Assembly: GCA_029582265.1 (NCBI GenBank)
Contig: CM055819.1
Coordinates: 9,732,135-9,796,134, forward strand
Direction: 5' to 3'
Length of the DNA stretch: 64,000 nt
Origin: Zoroaster sp. YZ-2022
Lineage: Eukaryota; Echinodermata; Asteroidea; Forcipulatida; Zoroasteridae
The translations under genes and the position numbers were made by a program. The notes beneath the pieces are model-generated. The model was not told the origin of the DNA and ran no database searches. It saw only the letters and a program-made list of their open reading frames with translations. Each line of letters opens with the position of its first letter. Position 1 is the stretch's first letter. Shown here in pieces: positions 20,976-33,105 of the stretch.

Positions 20976-23950
20976 TAACAATATTATTTCCTTCATTGTG
21001 AGCAGCCAGATAATTATAATCACAATGGTTTTTCATGTAATTGTAATAGGCCAAACTGGGTCAATGAACATTTACCACAAATTGAAGTAAAGTACGCCAA
21101 GCTAGTACGTGTAATTAGTCCAACACAAATGTTTTGAATGAGACCTTGTGCCAGAGTACATGTAGAAATGCAAACATACGTAATTCATGGAAAATAATGA
21201 ATGAGACTTCCGCACAGATGAGGTATTACTTGAGCAGGTATGGTAACATACCATGGCTTGTGTAACAGATTACATCAGGAATTACACAATGACAAAATAC
21301 TGAGTCTTCGTAGTCAAGAGAACCCGGCTTTACTACATTCAGACACTTAGCATGTGTACTAACATTTTGATAACTTTCTGACAACTTTTTTGAGGGAAAT
21401 GCAATTATAAAGGAGAAAGATAGATTCAAAATGTCTTTCATCAAATTAAAATGATGGCTTTTGTCAATCATCAACTGCCTTTCACTTCAAAGAATTGCAT
21501 GATAATGTTATCATATGATTGTAATATTTATGGTATTAAGTCATTACTAGGATGTATATAAGGTCATTGGGGAAGTATAGCTTACACATTCTGGCACTCA
21601 CGCCTGAGTATATAGCAAGATATCTGGAGTCAGCGTACCATTATTGAATGTTTCATGAGATGTCAACACCTGTAACACACTATTGAGTCTGGATACCAAA
21701 CATCATTTTTTGGACAGTACTTATTCATTTACTGGTTTAAAGAGATACATGTATCTTTTTTCATAAATTCTGTGCTTTTCAATTGTCTAGTTGCACAGTT
21801 GCATACATATATGTACATGTGTATTCCTGTACATGTACGATCATTTAGTGTTTTGGATTTGTTACTAAAAGTAGAATAAACAGTATATACATGTACAATT
21901 TGTCATAATTGAAGGAATTAATACAGAAGCGTTGATCTTTGAGCCAGCTATATGGCCTGACCTATAGCAGTGTATTCCCAGTGATATATTGAGGCAGAGT
22001 TGAAAGCCTTTTAATACCTTCTAGATGCCCTCCCAAGAGGTCCTATTTTTCAGTCAACAAAACCAAGACATGGATATGGCAAATATCCATTTAATCTCAC
22101 CATTGAAATAAAATGACAGAAAACATTGAATCATCAGCACACACAACATTTCAAACTAGAGTCACCTACGACAGATAGACAGCTTAAAATGTATTTAGTT
22201 CAGAAATATCCATGTCCAACTGCCAAACTTCACTCAACACAACTGCCAAACTCCAACACAAATTATTTCAAAAAGCTATCCTTAAATAGTAGGAAGGGAA
22301 TAAAATAAGAGGGCAACTTGTATTTGTTGGATTATCATTGTACAAGAGGACTGAGTCAAACTGAGGTATTGCTGTGATGACATACTAGCTGTCTGTACTA
22401 ACTATACTGACTTCAAACTTAAGAGTTTTTAGTCTTTTTCTATACATATTCATGGTTTCTCATGGGGAATGAATATTTGAGCCTATAAAACTTTTCCTCT
22501 CTGCACCTGTAATCCATTTACATTTTTGCACTTGAAGAATATGTCACAGTTGGCTTGGTATTTGACTAGTATCCTGATTGGTCTGATGGTGTATAACATG
22601 AGGTGATGACCATGAGGCATGATGCCAGTTTCTGCCTAGTATACAAATATTGAATACATGTACATGTGATATCAAATGATACCATGGGGCTAGGATTTAA
22701 ATAAATAAATAATAAACAAATACAGGGGAGGGGGGTAGGGTCACCATGTGTCCTGGTTCTGGGACAGAGAGAAGAATAAAAGCACAGTCCTGGTCAAATA
22801 ATCATAATTCATTTGGAAGACATGAGAACAAAATGAGATTGCAGTATTGCAGTAAACCCTGACAAATAATTATCCTTATCTGGAAAACTGCTGGTAAAGT
22901 GTTTGAGGCAAAGTGTATGAACCCCAAACCACTCAATGGATTTCTAATTACCTTTCTGACATTCTTTTCAACTGTTTAAAAGTTTTGTTTACAGTACAAT
23001 GTACATGTACATTTTTGATATCAAATAACAGTAACAGTACTTACCCTGTTTGCTAGCTTTTAGAGAAGGTACAACACTTGTGATTAATAGATTATCAATT
23101 TAACAATTTTTTATATATAAAAACTTACTTTGTGCAAAGTTGGTACACGTATCAATCATCCTGAGGAATAATAATTTTGAGTTATTTAGTAGAAAGAGGA
23201 ATTGCTACATACACACATATCGAATGTACAAAAGTTGCCATCCAGCAAATCTTGGTTATACATAAATCATTTAAAAAAAATAAAATAAAAAAAATTGGTT
23301 TTGGTTGTTTTTTTCAGAATCGTGAGCACTTATTGTAATGAAACTTTCCCATACAATTTTATGATACATTTCTTGAAAATTAGAGGGTTGAAATGAAGAG
23401 ACATTTCCAAAGATGAATGTTACTTTCCCTTTAAAGTATGTGGTAAAGAAATCAAAGAGTGAAAATGGTGCTCCAAGTAGTGCCTTTGCGGCACTTTAAA
23501 AAAAGGAACAAAATAAACAAAATTGTATTATACATTGTAATGGAGCGGTATAGAAGAAAGTACATCTGTATCACGCACATCTAAGTGTGTACACACACAA
23601 AACACTATTTCAGAAGAGAAAGTCTTGGAAAAGGACCTGATTGATGATTTGTACACATGTTCTTGAGAAAATGATTTGTCCACATTGCATGGAGAATCTT
23701 ATCTGTTTTTTTTTAATGCAAAGCCCATATATTTTTGTGGTTTGAGGACAAGACTTATAGAGATACCGGTACAGTACATGTACGTGTAAGTACACATGTA
23801 TACACTGTACATGTGTTGCCATCTCTGTTCCAACGGCTCACCTTATTTTATCATTAACTCAGCTCTTTGGAAGAAAAAGATGAAAAAATTATAACTACTG
23901 ACCATCTGTCTGACCTTCAGCTAACTAAAAAGGGAAAATTTCAATCAAAA
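20976..23950. other. non-coding stretch, no supported gene
   Basis: AT-rich sequence with dispersed TACATGTACA words (21,740-21,900; 22,660; 23,000; 23,775-23,815). It has no splice-bounded frame or RNA gene that I could identify. The minus-strand frame of 82 codons at 21,226-21,474 has no supporting signals. Confidence 0.5.
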
Positions 23951-24937
23951 TAAACATTTGTCTATTAGTATTGCAGATGCCTTTGTAAAAAAAAATCATA
24001 AAAAAGGTTTATTTCATATTCTCATGCATACAGTATCACTATACCTGTATATAAGCCAAAGGATGGAATCTTGAAAAAAAAATGGTTTTCTCTTGTAAAG
24101 ATGAAAATAAAATATATAATATAGACCTAAATAAAATTGACTTACCCTAATGTTGTTTGCAAGAGGGTATACTACTTCCATTTGTTTATCAATCAAGAAG
24201 CTCTTAATTTGTTTGTTTTATTTCTGTTTGTCCTACGGTTATAATAAGAGCTGTTCCATTCTTGTTGGAAAACTATGAATGTTACCATGCCAAATCAAAT
24301 CATTCTGTCAAGTTTTAGGCCAAAAATATCTTGAAAACATTGGTACTGGAGAAAAGGTCTGTATAGAAAATGTGGTTATTGTCTTTTTGTTGCTCTGAGA
24401 ACAATCAGTTGGTTGTGTTCAACATTTCGGCTAGTAGGACCGTGGCATAAAATTATACAATTTTCTTGTGCACAAGTTGTCGTGAGTTGTCCTGAGTTAT
24501 AAATGTAATCGTGACAAGAAAATGCTCACATTGTCGGTCTGACCCCATTGGAATCTTGGCTGGCTAAAATTTAATTCTGATGATCAGGTTAATGGACTGT
24601 TAAGGCCTCATTTAAATCTGGCTTTCTGTCTGTTAAGGTCTGCTACTCAGTTAGCTGTGGGATTTTATCATGAAACAACTGTTGTGCTGCACCATCAGAG
24701 GTGTAGATAGCAATGATTTCCTGAAAGTGTTAAAATTCACTCCTATGTTGTCGCGTATATTTCTTACTTGACAGCAGGACCGCCTGTGGAAGCTTTTCAA
24801 CTAAGATTGCTGTGTGGTGATTGATGACAACCTTGTTAATGGATGGCACTCATGGTAAATTTGATGAGATCCAAGCTGTTCTGAATGCTACAATCTTTCA
24901 TTGTTTCCTCTGATTATGAACAATTATGTTAAGAACA
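23951..24937 (+). repeat. ~1-kb direct duplication, left copy
   Basis: From TAAACATTTGTCTATTAG to AACAATTATGTTAAGAACA this block aligns with 26,112-27,107. Many small insertions and deletions separate the copies (for example in A-runs and at 24,420-24,520), while long blocks are identical. The copies are 2.16 kb apart and in the same orientation. Confidence 0.9.
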
Positions 24938-24989
24938 TCAACGTTATGTTACATCACTCAAATCTGTGACTATGTTCCTTCATTTGTAG

Positions 24990-25020
24990 CCTACAGAAGG
25001 CGATGCTGACTATAGTGCAG
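24990..25020 (+). CDS. candidate 31-nt microexon
   Basis: TTCCTTCATTTGTAG (AG 24,988-24,989) precedes 31 nt and a donor CAG|GTATGAAG at 25,021. In phase 0 it reads PTEGDADYSA, acidic like the Q-rich gene's tail. Direct splicing from the phase-1 donor at 15,476 would give a stop, so another exon would have to lie between. It is too short to be sure of. Confidence 0.18.
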
Positions 25021-25269
25021 GTATGAAGGGTCCCACACAAATGCCTACTTTGACAACAACAAAATGTTAACGTTAGTTTTGTATAGTCATTATCTGTACT
25101 AAAAACAAATTGTACATGTATAGGTTTCTCACTTAGGTTTAGGTCATAAAGACCTTACAAAAATCATTGGGGATTTATGAGATCAACTTATAAAAAACAA
25201 AACCGCTTCTTTACCTACCTACTCCTGCAGTTTTAGGAAAAAGCTGATGACCAGAGTCACAGTAGACTT

Positions 25270-25580
25270 CCTTAGTGTTCCAAACCACTGCTTAACACGA
25301 TACTGAAGGACTCAAACGCCCCAACATGCAAGTGGGTTTGAAATGCGCTGGGACTCAAAAGTCCCGGCGGTAAACAAAGGTAAACGGTGATCGTTTTAGC
25401 TTCAATTCACCGAATATTCCCAACGCCACGACAAGTCTCACATGTACAATGTACGGACAACTTGTACATCACCGCAACCGCAGTCACTGGGCAAACCGCT
25501 GGTACATAGGTTACCGAGAGGAAAAATCCAATAACGAAAACTAGTTCAGAGAGATCGCTTTTTTAAATAGACTCGCTTCA
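25270..25580. promoter_or_regulatory. CpG-enriched patch (candidate promoter or element end)
   Basis: CCCCGGCGG-like, ACGGTGATCG, AACGCCACGACAAG and CACCGCAACCGCAG words make this patch more CpG-rich than its surroundings. A TGATGTCATGATGACGTCAC double CRE-like word follows at about 25,697-25,717. No transcript start can be assigned. Confidence 0.22.
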
Positions 25581-26010
25581 GCCCACCGTGATATTTGTGC
25601 GTACTATGTACAAAGACATATTGAGATTCACTCGATTAATGAAGCGACTCGTCATTAGTGCATGTGTTTTGTACACAGATACAAAATGCGCTATAAATGA
25701 TGTCATGATGACGTCACAAGACATTCTAGGCCAAAGCCACATCTACAGTACCCACAAATGTATAACTGAAAAGTTTGATGATCGGGTGTATACTTGAGCT
25801 ATGGTTATTAAAAGATTGCCTAATTAAATATTCACGCGACTATAACTAAGCTAATTAATTAAGAATGTTAGTCTAATGACATTTAGAAACTAAGTCAAGG
25901 CATAAGCTTCCATATGGTACATGACTTGACTCTTTCTGATAATGCTAAGAAGGCCATTTGCCGCCAAGAAAATGCACGTGTTAAAGCAATGGGGTTTTGC
26001 GAGAAAGAAA

Positions 26011-26011
<1 letters not shown>

Positions 26012-26052
<41 letters not shown>
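26012..26052 (+). repeat. (AAT)n microsatellite
   Basis: About 13 AAT units, followed by an A-run. It lies just before a small hairpin AGCTGTTCC-GACCTGTCGG-GGAACAGCT (26,081-26,109). Together these look like the 3' tail of an unclassified retroelement. Confidence 0.9.
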
Positions 26053-26059
<7 letters not shown>

Positions 26060-26111
26060 TAAAAATCTTGACAGAAACAATAGCTGTTCCGACCTGTCGG
26101 GGAACAGCTAA

Positions 26112-27107
26112 TAAACATTTGTCTATTAGTATTGCAGATGCCTTTGTAAAAAAAAATCATAAAAAAGGTTTATTTCATATTCTCATGCATATAGTATCAC
26201 TATACCTGTATATAAGCCAAAGGATGGAATCTTAAAAAAAAAAAAAAAAATGGTTTTCTCTTGTAAAAAAATGTCATGAAAATAAAAATATATAATATAG
26301 ACCTAAATAAAAATTAAACTTACCCTAATGTTGTTTGCGTCTAGGTATACTATCCATTCACATATTCAACAAGAACTCTTAATTTGTTTGTTTTATTTCT
26401 GATTTTTCAGTTATAATAAGAAATGAATCCAACTAATGAAAACTTACATGTACCATGCCAAATCAAATCATTCTGTCAAGTTTTCCAAAAATATTTTAAA
26501 GAAAACATTGGTACTGGAGAAAAGGTCTGTATAGAAAATATGTTATTTATCTTTTTTGTTGCTCTGAGAACAATCAGTTGGTTGTGTTCAACATTTCGGC
26601 TAGTAGGAGTGGCATAAAAATTATAAATTTTCTTGTGCACTTTCTTGAAGTGGGATTGTTCAAGGCTAAATAAATGTAATGTGACAAGAAAATGCTCACA
26701 TTTTGGTCTGACCCCATTGGAATCTTGGCTGGCTTTAATTCTGACCATCAGGTTTGGACTGTTAAGGCCTCATTTTAATCTCTGGCTGTCTGTCTGTGAT
26801 TCTAAGGTCTGCTACTTCAGTTAGTGTGGGATTTTATCATGAAACAACTGTTGTGCTGCAGCTTAGAGGTGTAGATAGCAATGATTTCCTGAAAGTGTTA
26901 AAATTCACTCCTATGTGCATTTTGCGTATATTTCTTACTTGACAGCAGGCACGCCTGTGGAAGCTTTTCAACTGAGTGGTATAGATTGCTGTGTGGTGTT
27001 AGACACCTTGCATATGGCTTGTATGGTGTTGATGAGATCAAGCTGTTCTGAATGCTACAATCTTTCATTATTGTTTCCTCTGATTATGAACAATTATGTT
27101 AAGAACA
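26112..27107 (+). repeat. ~1-kb direct duplication, right copy
   Basis: Partner of 23,951-24,937 (see that entry). It starts immediately after the hairpin at 26,081-26,109, so the duplication boundary coincides with an element end. Confidence 0.9.
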
Positions 27108-27817
27108 ATCTATGTCGTAATCATAAACTAAAACATGATTGAGGGTTAATTGACTTATGAATGTAGGCTTTGTCTATATCTAGAACTACATGTACCTCAT
27201 AAAGGATATAATGCAACCCATATAAATGTTTACATCTGAAATCCATCATAACCAAGCAGGTAGCAGTGTTCCAGTCCTGGCAGTCCAAGTCTGAGTCCAG
27301 CCGATCAAGTCTTTAAGTCCAAGTCAGAGTGTTTTATGTAAACTGATTACTTTTGTGTATTAATGTGCAGTGTGCTCAAACAGTCTTTATTATCTCACTA
27401 CACCTGTTGTAAATGCTAAATCTGCAAAATGTTTGCAATCAAAGCGATAGACGGAGTATTGATCATGTTTTCTATCAATGTTAATAGATCATCTGTGTGA
27501 GACAAAAATTCCAACACAAATGGTTTTAAAAACAGATCTGTGATCCAACCAATAATGCCCAAGAAAAGTGCCAAGAGAATATTTTCAGTAGGCCTACTTC
27601 ATTACCAGATTTTGAGTACTTTTGAAATTTAAGCCAAATGTCAGCTGGACTCTGTCCAATTCCATGTCCAAATCTGTAAAAAAGTAGACCCAAGTCCAGA
27701 CTCATACATGTATGTGGATTTGACTACTAGTACTACTACAGCAATAGACGTTGACTTGATAAGGCATGTGAATATCACAGTTGTGGATATTGTGTTTAAT
27801 GTCTTGCAGGTAGATTA
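27108..27817. other. non-coding stretch, nothing recognised
   Basis: AT-rich sequence with repeated 'AAGTCCAAGTC'-type words around 27,280-27,330 and 27,650-27,700, and no frame or splice signal of note. Confidence 0.5.
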
Positions 27818-29694
27818 TTAGGTGTTTGTGCGACAGCGCGAACACATCTTGAAATTGTTTGTTTTTTTGTTTTTTTTCCTTCCTTATCCTTCTTCTTCTC
27901 GATAAGACTTATCGAACAAAAAATAACATAGTTCCAAATTCACAGAGCCTTCAAACTTGACACATACTTAAACCTTTTTCACACGACCAAAAAAAACATA
28001 GATTCCTTGAGACGTATTTTACGAGCGAAGATTGTTTATCTTATCATCCCACGAGTGACTGCTTTCACAAATCTGTGACGACAAAACGTAAAGACATATT
28101 ATATCATAACTCGAATTCTGTAAAAGAACTGACCTTACATTTCAGAGTTATGAGTAACGATATCTAGGGTACTAGCATCGAAAACATGAGTTAAAATGCA
28201 CAACAACTGTACGAGTAGAAAAATGTAGAGCGATCATGATGGACCTCACAAAATTAATCTGTGCCGACAAAAAAGTTGTTCAAGTGGAAAGAAATTAAAC
28301 CATAACTCTAATTCTGTAAAAGAACTGACCTTAACATTTCAACATTATGTGTGCTGATATCTAGGCTACTAATAATGAAAACATGAGTGAAAACATATGA
28401 CAATTGTTTGAGATACATCGAAAAATGTAGAGCGATCGTGAAGGACCGATGTTGTGCATATTGATACACCATGTGCGTTATCATATCGGCCACCGCTAGT
28501 TGTACAGTACATACAGTGCATGGGTGCAGTGCATGCAGTCAATCGCGCACGATGGGTCTTCACGCATGCGCAGTATGACCGCTTTCGCACAGGACGTTGG
28601 TGAATAAACAACAGATCGTTTCACACGAGGAGTGTACTAGCTTCCTTGAGAAAAATTCTGCCAACGTAAGATTTTGTCAAAATATCTCAATGTTTGAGAA
28701 AATTTCTCAAGGAATGTAGGACATCTCAAACATTGGTGTCCTTTTACACAAAGCTCATTTTGTAATATTTCTCAAACATTGAGAAAATTTCTCAAGGAAT
28801 GTTGGCTTTTTTTCATCGTGTGAAAAGGGCTTTAGACTATAACATGTAGTTGTCAATAAAGTTATGACATACAGTTTCAGGTAAAGTTGTGATGTCATGG
28901 TGATGTCATGGTGATGTCATCAGATATCGAAATACACTAAAATCAAATTTTAATATTTCAATAAATCTTATCTCATGAACCGCAAAAGATATTTACAAAA
29001 TCTTTGTATCATTTTACAGACCTTGAATTATGTGACATTTCGTATACAAACATGACCGCAATCTGACCTCTCCTTCCGGTCGAAACCGGAAGTTTAAGTG
29101 AAAAAATATTTTGAAGCACTTTTATAGGGTCTGCAGCCAACATGATGTAGTATTTGGGCGTGGACGAAATTGCTATTGACATGTGACCTTTTCAAAAATG
29201 TGACTGATGATGTCATCACCTGTCACAGCGCCCTCTGGTGGCAGGTTTAGAAAAATAATAATTTTCTATCAAAAACCATAGGAAATTTGAATATGACTTC
29301 TGTGAATAACATGATTAGTGACATCTTGTCTTTTAAAAAATATGTTTGATGATGTCATCAAAGTTCAGAGCGCCCCCCTAGCGACATTTTTAAAAAGGGA
29401 ATAATTTCCAATCTCAGATATTGAACCAAATCCGGTACTAACGTTATTTTTTGATGATCATGAGGAAGTTTTATTGTGTCATATATATGACCTTCAAATC
29501 ACCCGATCTGACCTTTACTTCCGGTCTAAACAGGAAGATCAAATTCAACACATTCTAATGCAAAATTCATAGGTCTTTTGAATATGAAATTGATATTGTT
29601 GTAATAAAAGATGATACACCTTTGCAAAATATGATTGACGTCATCAATGATAATTTGATTGAACTGGAAGTTCTAACAAACACTTGAGCTCTAG
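27818..29694 (+). mobile_element. full-length Helitron2/HINE-like non-autonomous element
   Basis: The 5' end TTAGGTGTTTGTGCGACAGC-GCGAACAC is itself a hairpin (GTGTT..CGAACAC). The 3' end is AACAAACACTTGAGCTCTAG|TT. The 5'-terminal AGGTGTTTGT reappears inverted, but ~11 nt inside the 3' end (AGTGTTTGTT). Such asymmetric terminal repeats, terminal CTAG, and insertion beside T without target duplication are described for Helitron2/Helentron elements and their HINE derivatives. Internal modules include CCTTCCGGTCGAAACCGGAA and two GATGATGTCATCA + GCGCCCTCTGGTGGCA-like repeats. No Rep/helicase frame is present. A Harbinger-like element is inserted at 27,971-28,831. Confidence 0.6.
27971..28831. 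mobile_element. PIF/Harbinger-like non-autonomous element inside the Helitron2-like copy
   Basis: The terminal inverted repeats are AACCTTTTTCACACG (left) and AGCCCTTTTCACACG (right, reversed). They are flanked by the 3-bp direct repeat TTA (27,968-27,970 and 28,832-28,834). Copies without the insertion (for example 48,160-48,200 on the minus strand) read straight across this point, which confirms the boundaries. Internally, TTTCACACG-like words recur, and a ~33-bp unit with TTTGAGAAAATTTCTCAAGG occurs twice (28,683 and 28,772). No transposase frame is present. Confidence 0.75.
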
Positions 29695-29734
29695 TTATTA
29701 TATTATATTACTATTATTAATATACATTTCTGGT

Positions 29735-30012
29735 AATGAAACCAAGGATGCCTCAAAGGCACACTTAAGCACTGCAGCTCAGAAGCCTGAGGAAACCTGT
29801 AAACAAGGGCGCTTGTTATCTTCCACGATAAGTGTTCTGGGTTCTTTTACGTGCATTACTTTAATAATCTAGTACATAGGACCTATGGCTTAACGTCCCA
29901 TACGATAAGGATGAAGCAATTATGGTTTTAAAGTGTCTTGCTCAAGGACACAAGCGCCATGACCAGCCAGGCCGGGATTGGAACCCACATTCTGACGCCA
30001 CCAGAACAAGCA
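29735..30012 (-). mobile_element. SINE fragment (minus), lacks A box
   Basis: It shares with 30,520-30,805 the blocks CCTGTAAACAAGGG, CCACGATAAGTGTTCTG, TTTTACGTGCATTACTTTAA, TAGTACATAGGACCTA, CTTAACGTCCCAT and GTGTCTTGCTCAAGGACACA. The B-box region GGGATTGGAACCC is still visible, but the A box is missing, so the element is truncated at its 5' end. Confidence 0.7.
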
Positions 30013-30519
30013 AACTGTGAAAGTTTAATCTTACAGCATTATGTTGTTAATGAGAAAGTAGTGAAATGCATTTAGATTGTAATATTCATTCTGTGGAATA
30101 TAGAGAAAAAAAAAACTCTTTTTTGATAAACTTATTAGCTATGATTTCACTTTAATATAAATATTAAAAAAACTACCACAGACAAAATGATTTCTTGGAA
30201 AGATAAAAGATAACATCCAGAGATTTTCACCATATGTTTTGTTGTTAATTTACCAATGCTATCTTAAGTTTCAATCTTACTGTAGTGTATTGATATTGGT
30301 CTGTAATATTTTTAAACTCACTGAGAATAGTAGATAGCATGAACACAAGAGGGCGATGTAGTCATGACCTTTAGAGGAGATACAGACATATGCTTTACAC
30401 TAGAATACTAATGTAAAACAAAATTGCATTATTACGCTCTCTGCTATCTAAATTATTTTTTTAATTTATTTCTTATTTAACCTGGGGAGACCTTTCAGTG
30501 AAACACTGTTTTTCAAAGG

Positions 30520-30805
30520 TGTCCATGAAACCTGTAAACAAGGGTATACTTGCTATGTGAATCAGAAACACCGGGGTAAACAACCCCTACTCTTCCACGA
30601 TAAGTGTTCTGTTTTTTTTTACGTGCATTACTTTAATAATCTAGTACACAGGACCTACAGCTTAACGTCCCATCCGAAGGACAAAGCAATTATGGTTAAG
30701 TGTCTTGCTTAGGGACACAAGAGTCCAGGCCAGGATTCGATCCCACATTCTGACAGCACCAGAACTTGAGTCCGATGCACTAGACCGCTTGGCCATGACA
30801 GTCCA
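30520..30805 (-). mobile_element. tRNA-derived SINE (Leu/Ser-like head, minus)
   Basis: Reversed, the element begins GGACTGTCATGGCCAAGCGG. The A box TGGCCAAGCGG lies at 30,785-30,795 and the B box GGATCGAATCC at 30,733-30,743. The body has CTAAGCAAGACACTTAACC and GGATGGGACGTTAAGC. Its head is related to the SINEs at 8.2 and 18.3 kb, but its body and 3' end are different, so it is a separate family or subfamily. The left limit is approximate. Confidence 0.8.
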
Positions 30806-31850
30806 CGCTCTCTGCTATGTTTACAATATTTTAGGGCCATAAATTGAATGAACATTTTACATTTCTGTTTTGTCCACACAAAGGTTTTAAAGTACATGTA
30901 CATGTACATGTTATTGTGACATTGACCCATATACCATACACATAGTGACATTGACCAATACCAATGAAGGATCTTATGGAATAACAATTATAGTCGGTCC
31001 ATTAGGTTAAAGGGGAGTGGGTGAGTCATTGTTACCACATACCATGACAAATATCAAACCTTTGCAATCTAATAACTGATATTATCCCCCAAATTATGGT
31101 ATGATCTACATGTATGAGTAACCTGACCCAGCATATTGTCTGCACAAAGTAACAAGTTACATACAATTGTACATATCCTATAATAGTCCCCTGCAATAAA
31201 CACTTGGGTTAGGTTAATCGTGTTGAATGATAGGGAACACTGCTTAGACAGACTAATTAAAATGAAACTAGGAAGGGAGACAAGAGGAAATAGAACATAC
31301 CAAAGTGGTTTAATTGGATGTCATACCATCAATGTGTGTACATAGGCTAAATGTCAGTTGATAATTGTATAAATAATATTGATACAAACTGGCCAGTCAT
31401 GGGGGTAGCACTGCACTTGTTTTTCCAAAGGGAATGTAAAGTTTTAGCTGGGACAGAAAATGGGAAATATTGGTTGATTTGTAACATTCCAAATGGTTTT
31501 GCAGTACATGTACACACATGTGGAGAGTATAATAATTGTAGTACATGCAGTCCAATTACCATTGGATGAATACTTTTTCATCTAAATCTACCAAGATGTA
31601 ATGATAACTTGCACCTGAAGTTAAGTTACAGATATGTGCACATCATAACCTAAATTACTGTACATGTATTGTTGATTCATTCCATCTTGGATATGTGTAT
31701 TCACTATGACTTTATAATGACAATGAAATACCTTGGATGAATTATTGAATCCGACAACATGCTTGGACATAAGGACATGATTTTGTTCAAAAAGGTTGCA
31801 TAGCAGACACTCGAGGTAGAAATATGTGAGTACAGGGTATATAATGCCGT
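30806..31850. other. non-coding stretch, nothing recognised
   Basis: AT-rich sequence with a TACATGTACATGTACATG run at about 30,894-30,910. Overlapping 71/72-codon frames on both strands at 31,347-31,569 have no splice signals. Confidence 0.5.
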
Positions 31851-32270
31851 AAGTGTATTACCTACATGAAGTGTGCCACTCGTTTACTAACTTAGTCCAT
31901 GGCATAGTACTCCAACAACAATGGATTCAGCCCCATTTGTGACGTATTGTTCCACAAACTCAAAAAGAATCTTGGACTCTTGGAGACCCGGCATGTGAAA
32001 GAACTGTATCTCACGTGCGCACCTTAGAGTTTATCGAACGTGCCCATTGTTTGCCCCACAGATGGTTCACCTGTGTCTAGTTTAAGCTTACATCTAGTTC
32101 TCTAGAATCTAGCTTTGCGTGTCAAGTGCCTATCTCATGATGCTCCATGGCAGGCCAAGCAGGGGGAGCAAAACCCGTAACCATACTTGTTGTGCATGCG
32201 CGCATTTGGAGTACAATGCCGTGGTATAGATTACAGCAGGCTGGCACACTTCATGTAGGTAATAGACTTC
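31851..32270. mobile_element. hairpin element, ~420 bp
   Basis: The left arm AAGTGTATTACCTACATGAA continues GTGTGCCA (31,851-31,878). Its reverse complement lies at 32,242-32,270 with one mismatch in about 27. The arms are near-perfect, and the interior is moderately CpG-containing and non-coding. No target duplication was evident. It directly abuts the next inverted-repeat element at 32,280. Confidence 0.75.
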
Positions 32271-32599
32271 TGGTAATGCTTATGTGTAAGGACACAATAC
32301 TGACTAACTTTCATGGTGCACAAAATGATCTTGATTTTCTTAAATAATTTGACTATTTTGAACTGTTTTTTATTTTAGATAATATTTGTATATATGTTTA
32401 AGAGACAAATAAATATAAAATAAAGTGTGAATACGTGTTGTGTCACTTTTAATTCACGTTTACAAACCGATTTTTATTGCCAAAATGGCGTCTAAAAACG
32501 GGACATTAATTGAACCAAAGTTTATCAAATCAAACACTTTATGTATCCCTTACTTATTTTCCTCACGATGTGCATATAACTTGAGTAACTTAATGAAGA

Positions 32600-32640
32600 A
32601 ATAAACTGGCTCCTAAAAAAAAAAAAAAAAAAAAAAAAAA
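32600..32640 (+). other. AATAAA plus 26-A tract (possible retroposed transcript end)
   Basis: AATAAA at 32,600-32,605 is followed after nine bases by 26 uninterrupted A's (32,615-32,640), the arrangement of a polyadenylated RNA end copied into DNA. The upstream sequence (AAAATGGCGTCTAAAAACGG near 32,480) is short and unrecognised. No target duplication was found. Confidence 0.4.
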
Positions 32641-32928
32641 GATTTCACGAACCTCAAAAATGATCGCTAAATCTGTGTTCACATTTGTTACACATCGTGT
32701 CTGCCAAATCATACGATGTTAAAACGGCCAGATATTTTTTTTTTACAAAACTCATCCTTACCAAACTAAGCCATTTTTTATTGGGAATAAACTACATAAT
32801 CATGGTGTAAACATTTTTTTGCTTTGACTTTTATTGTTGGGTAGGGCCTACTAGACTGAAAGGTGGACACCGTGTAACTTACGTTAACTTTCACACGCCA
32901 ATCGCGAAAAATACAACAGGGAGGAAAA

Positions 32929-32968
32929 TCTACTTGGCACATTACTTGGCACATTACTTGGCACATTA
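32929..32968 (+). repeat. 12-bp tandem repeat ATTACTTGGCAC, ~3.3 units
   Basis: Three consecutive near-identical units are directly visible. In frame it encodes a repeated CQVM on the minus strand, which inflates an open frame there. Confidence 0.9.
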
Positions 32969-33105
32969 TCTCTCCAATGCTATTTTCAAGTACAAGGGTG
33001 TCCATTCTCATGACTTCCAAGTAAATTACAACTTTCCACCAATATTTTTTTTCAAAACCCTGTGTCCCATTTTTGTCAGCCAGTATTGTGTCCTTACACT
33101 TATAA

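Larger units (their letters stand above)
32280..33105. mobile_element. inverted-repeat DNA element, ~825 bp, possible TA target
   Basis: TGTAAGGACACAATACTG at 32,285-32,302 is matched by its reverse complement at 33,081-33,098. Flanking TATG/TATA words would allow a TA target as in Tc1/mariner-type MITEs, but this is not decisive. The 144-codon minus-strand frame in its right half looks like chance plus the ACTTGGCACATT repeat. A poly(A) tract with an upstream AATAAA lies inside. Confidence 0.65.

Noticed and set aside
30709..30987. 92-codon minus-strand frame ending in a serine/glycine-rich part
   Set aside because: Its C-terminal half is translation of the tRNA-derived SINE head.
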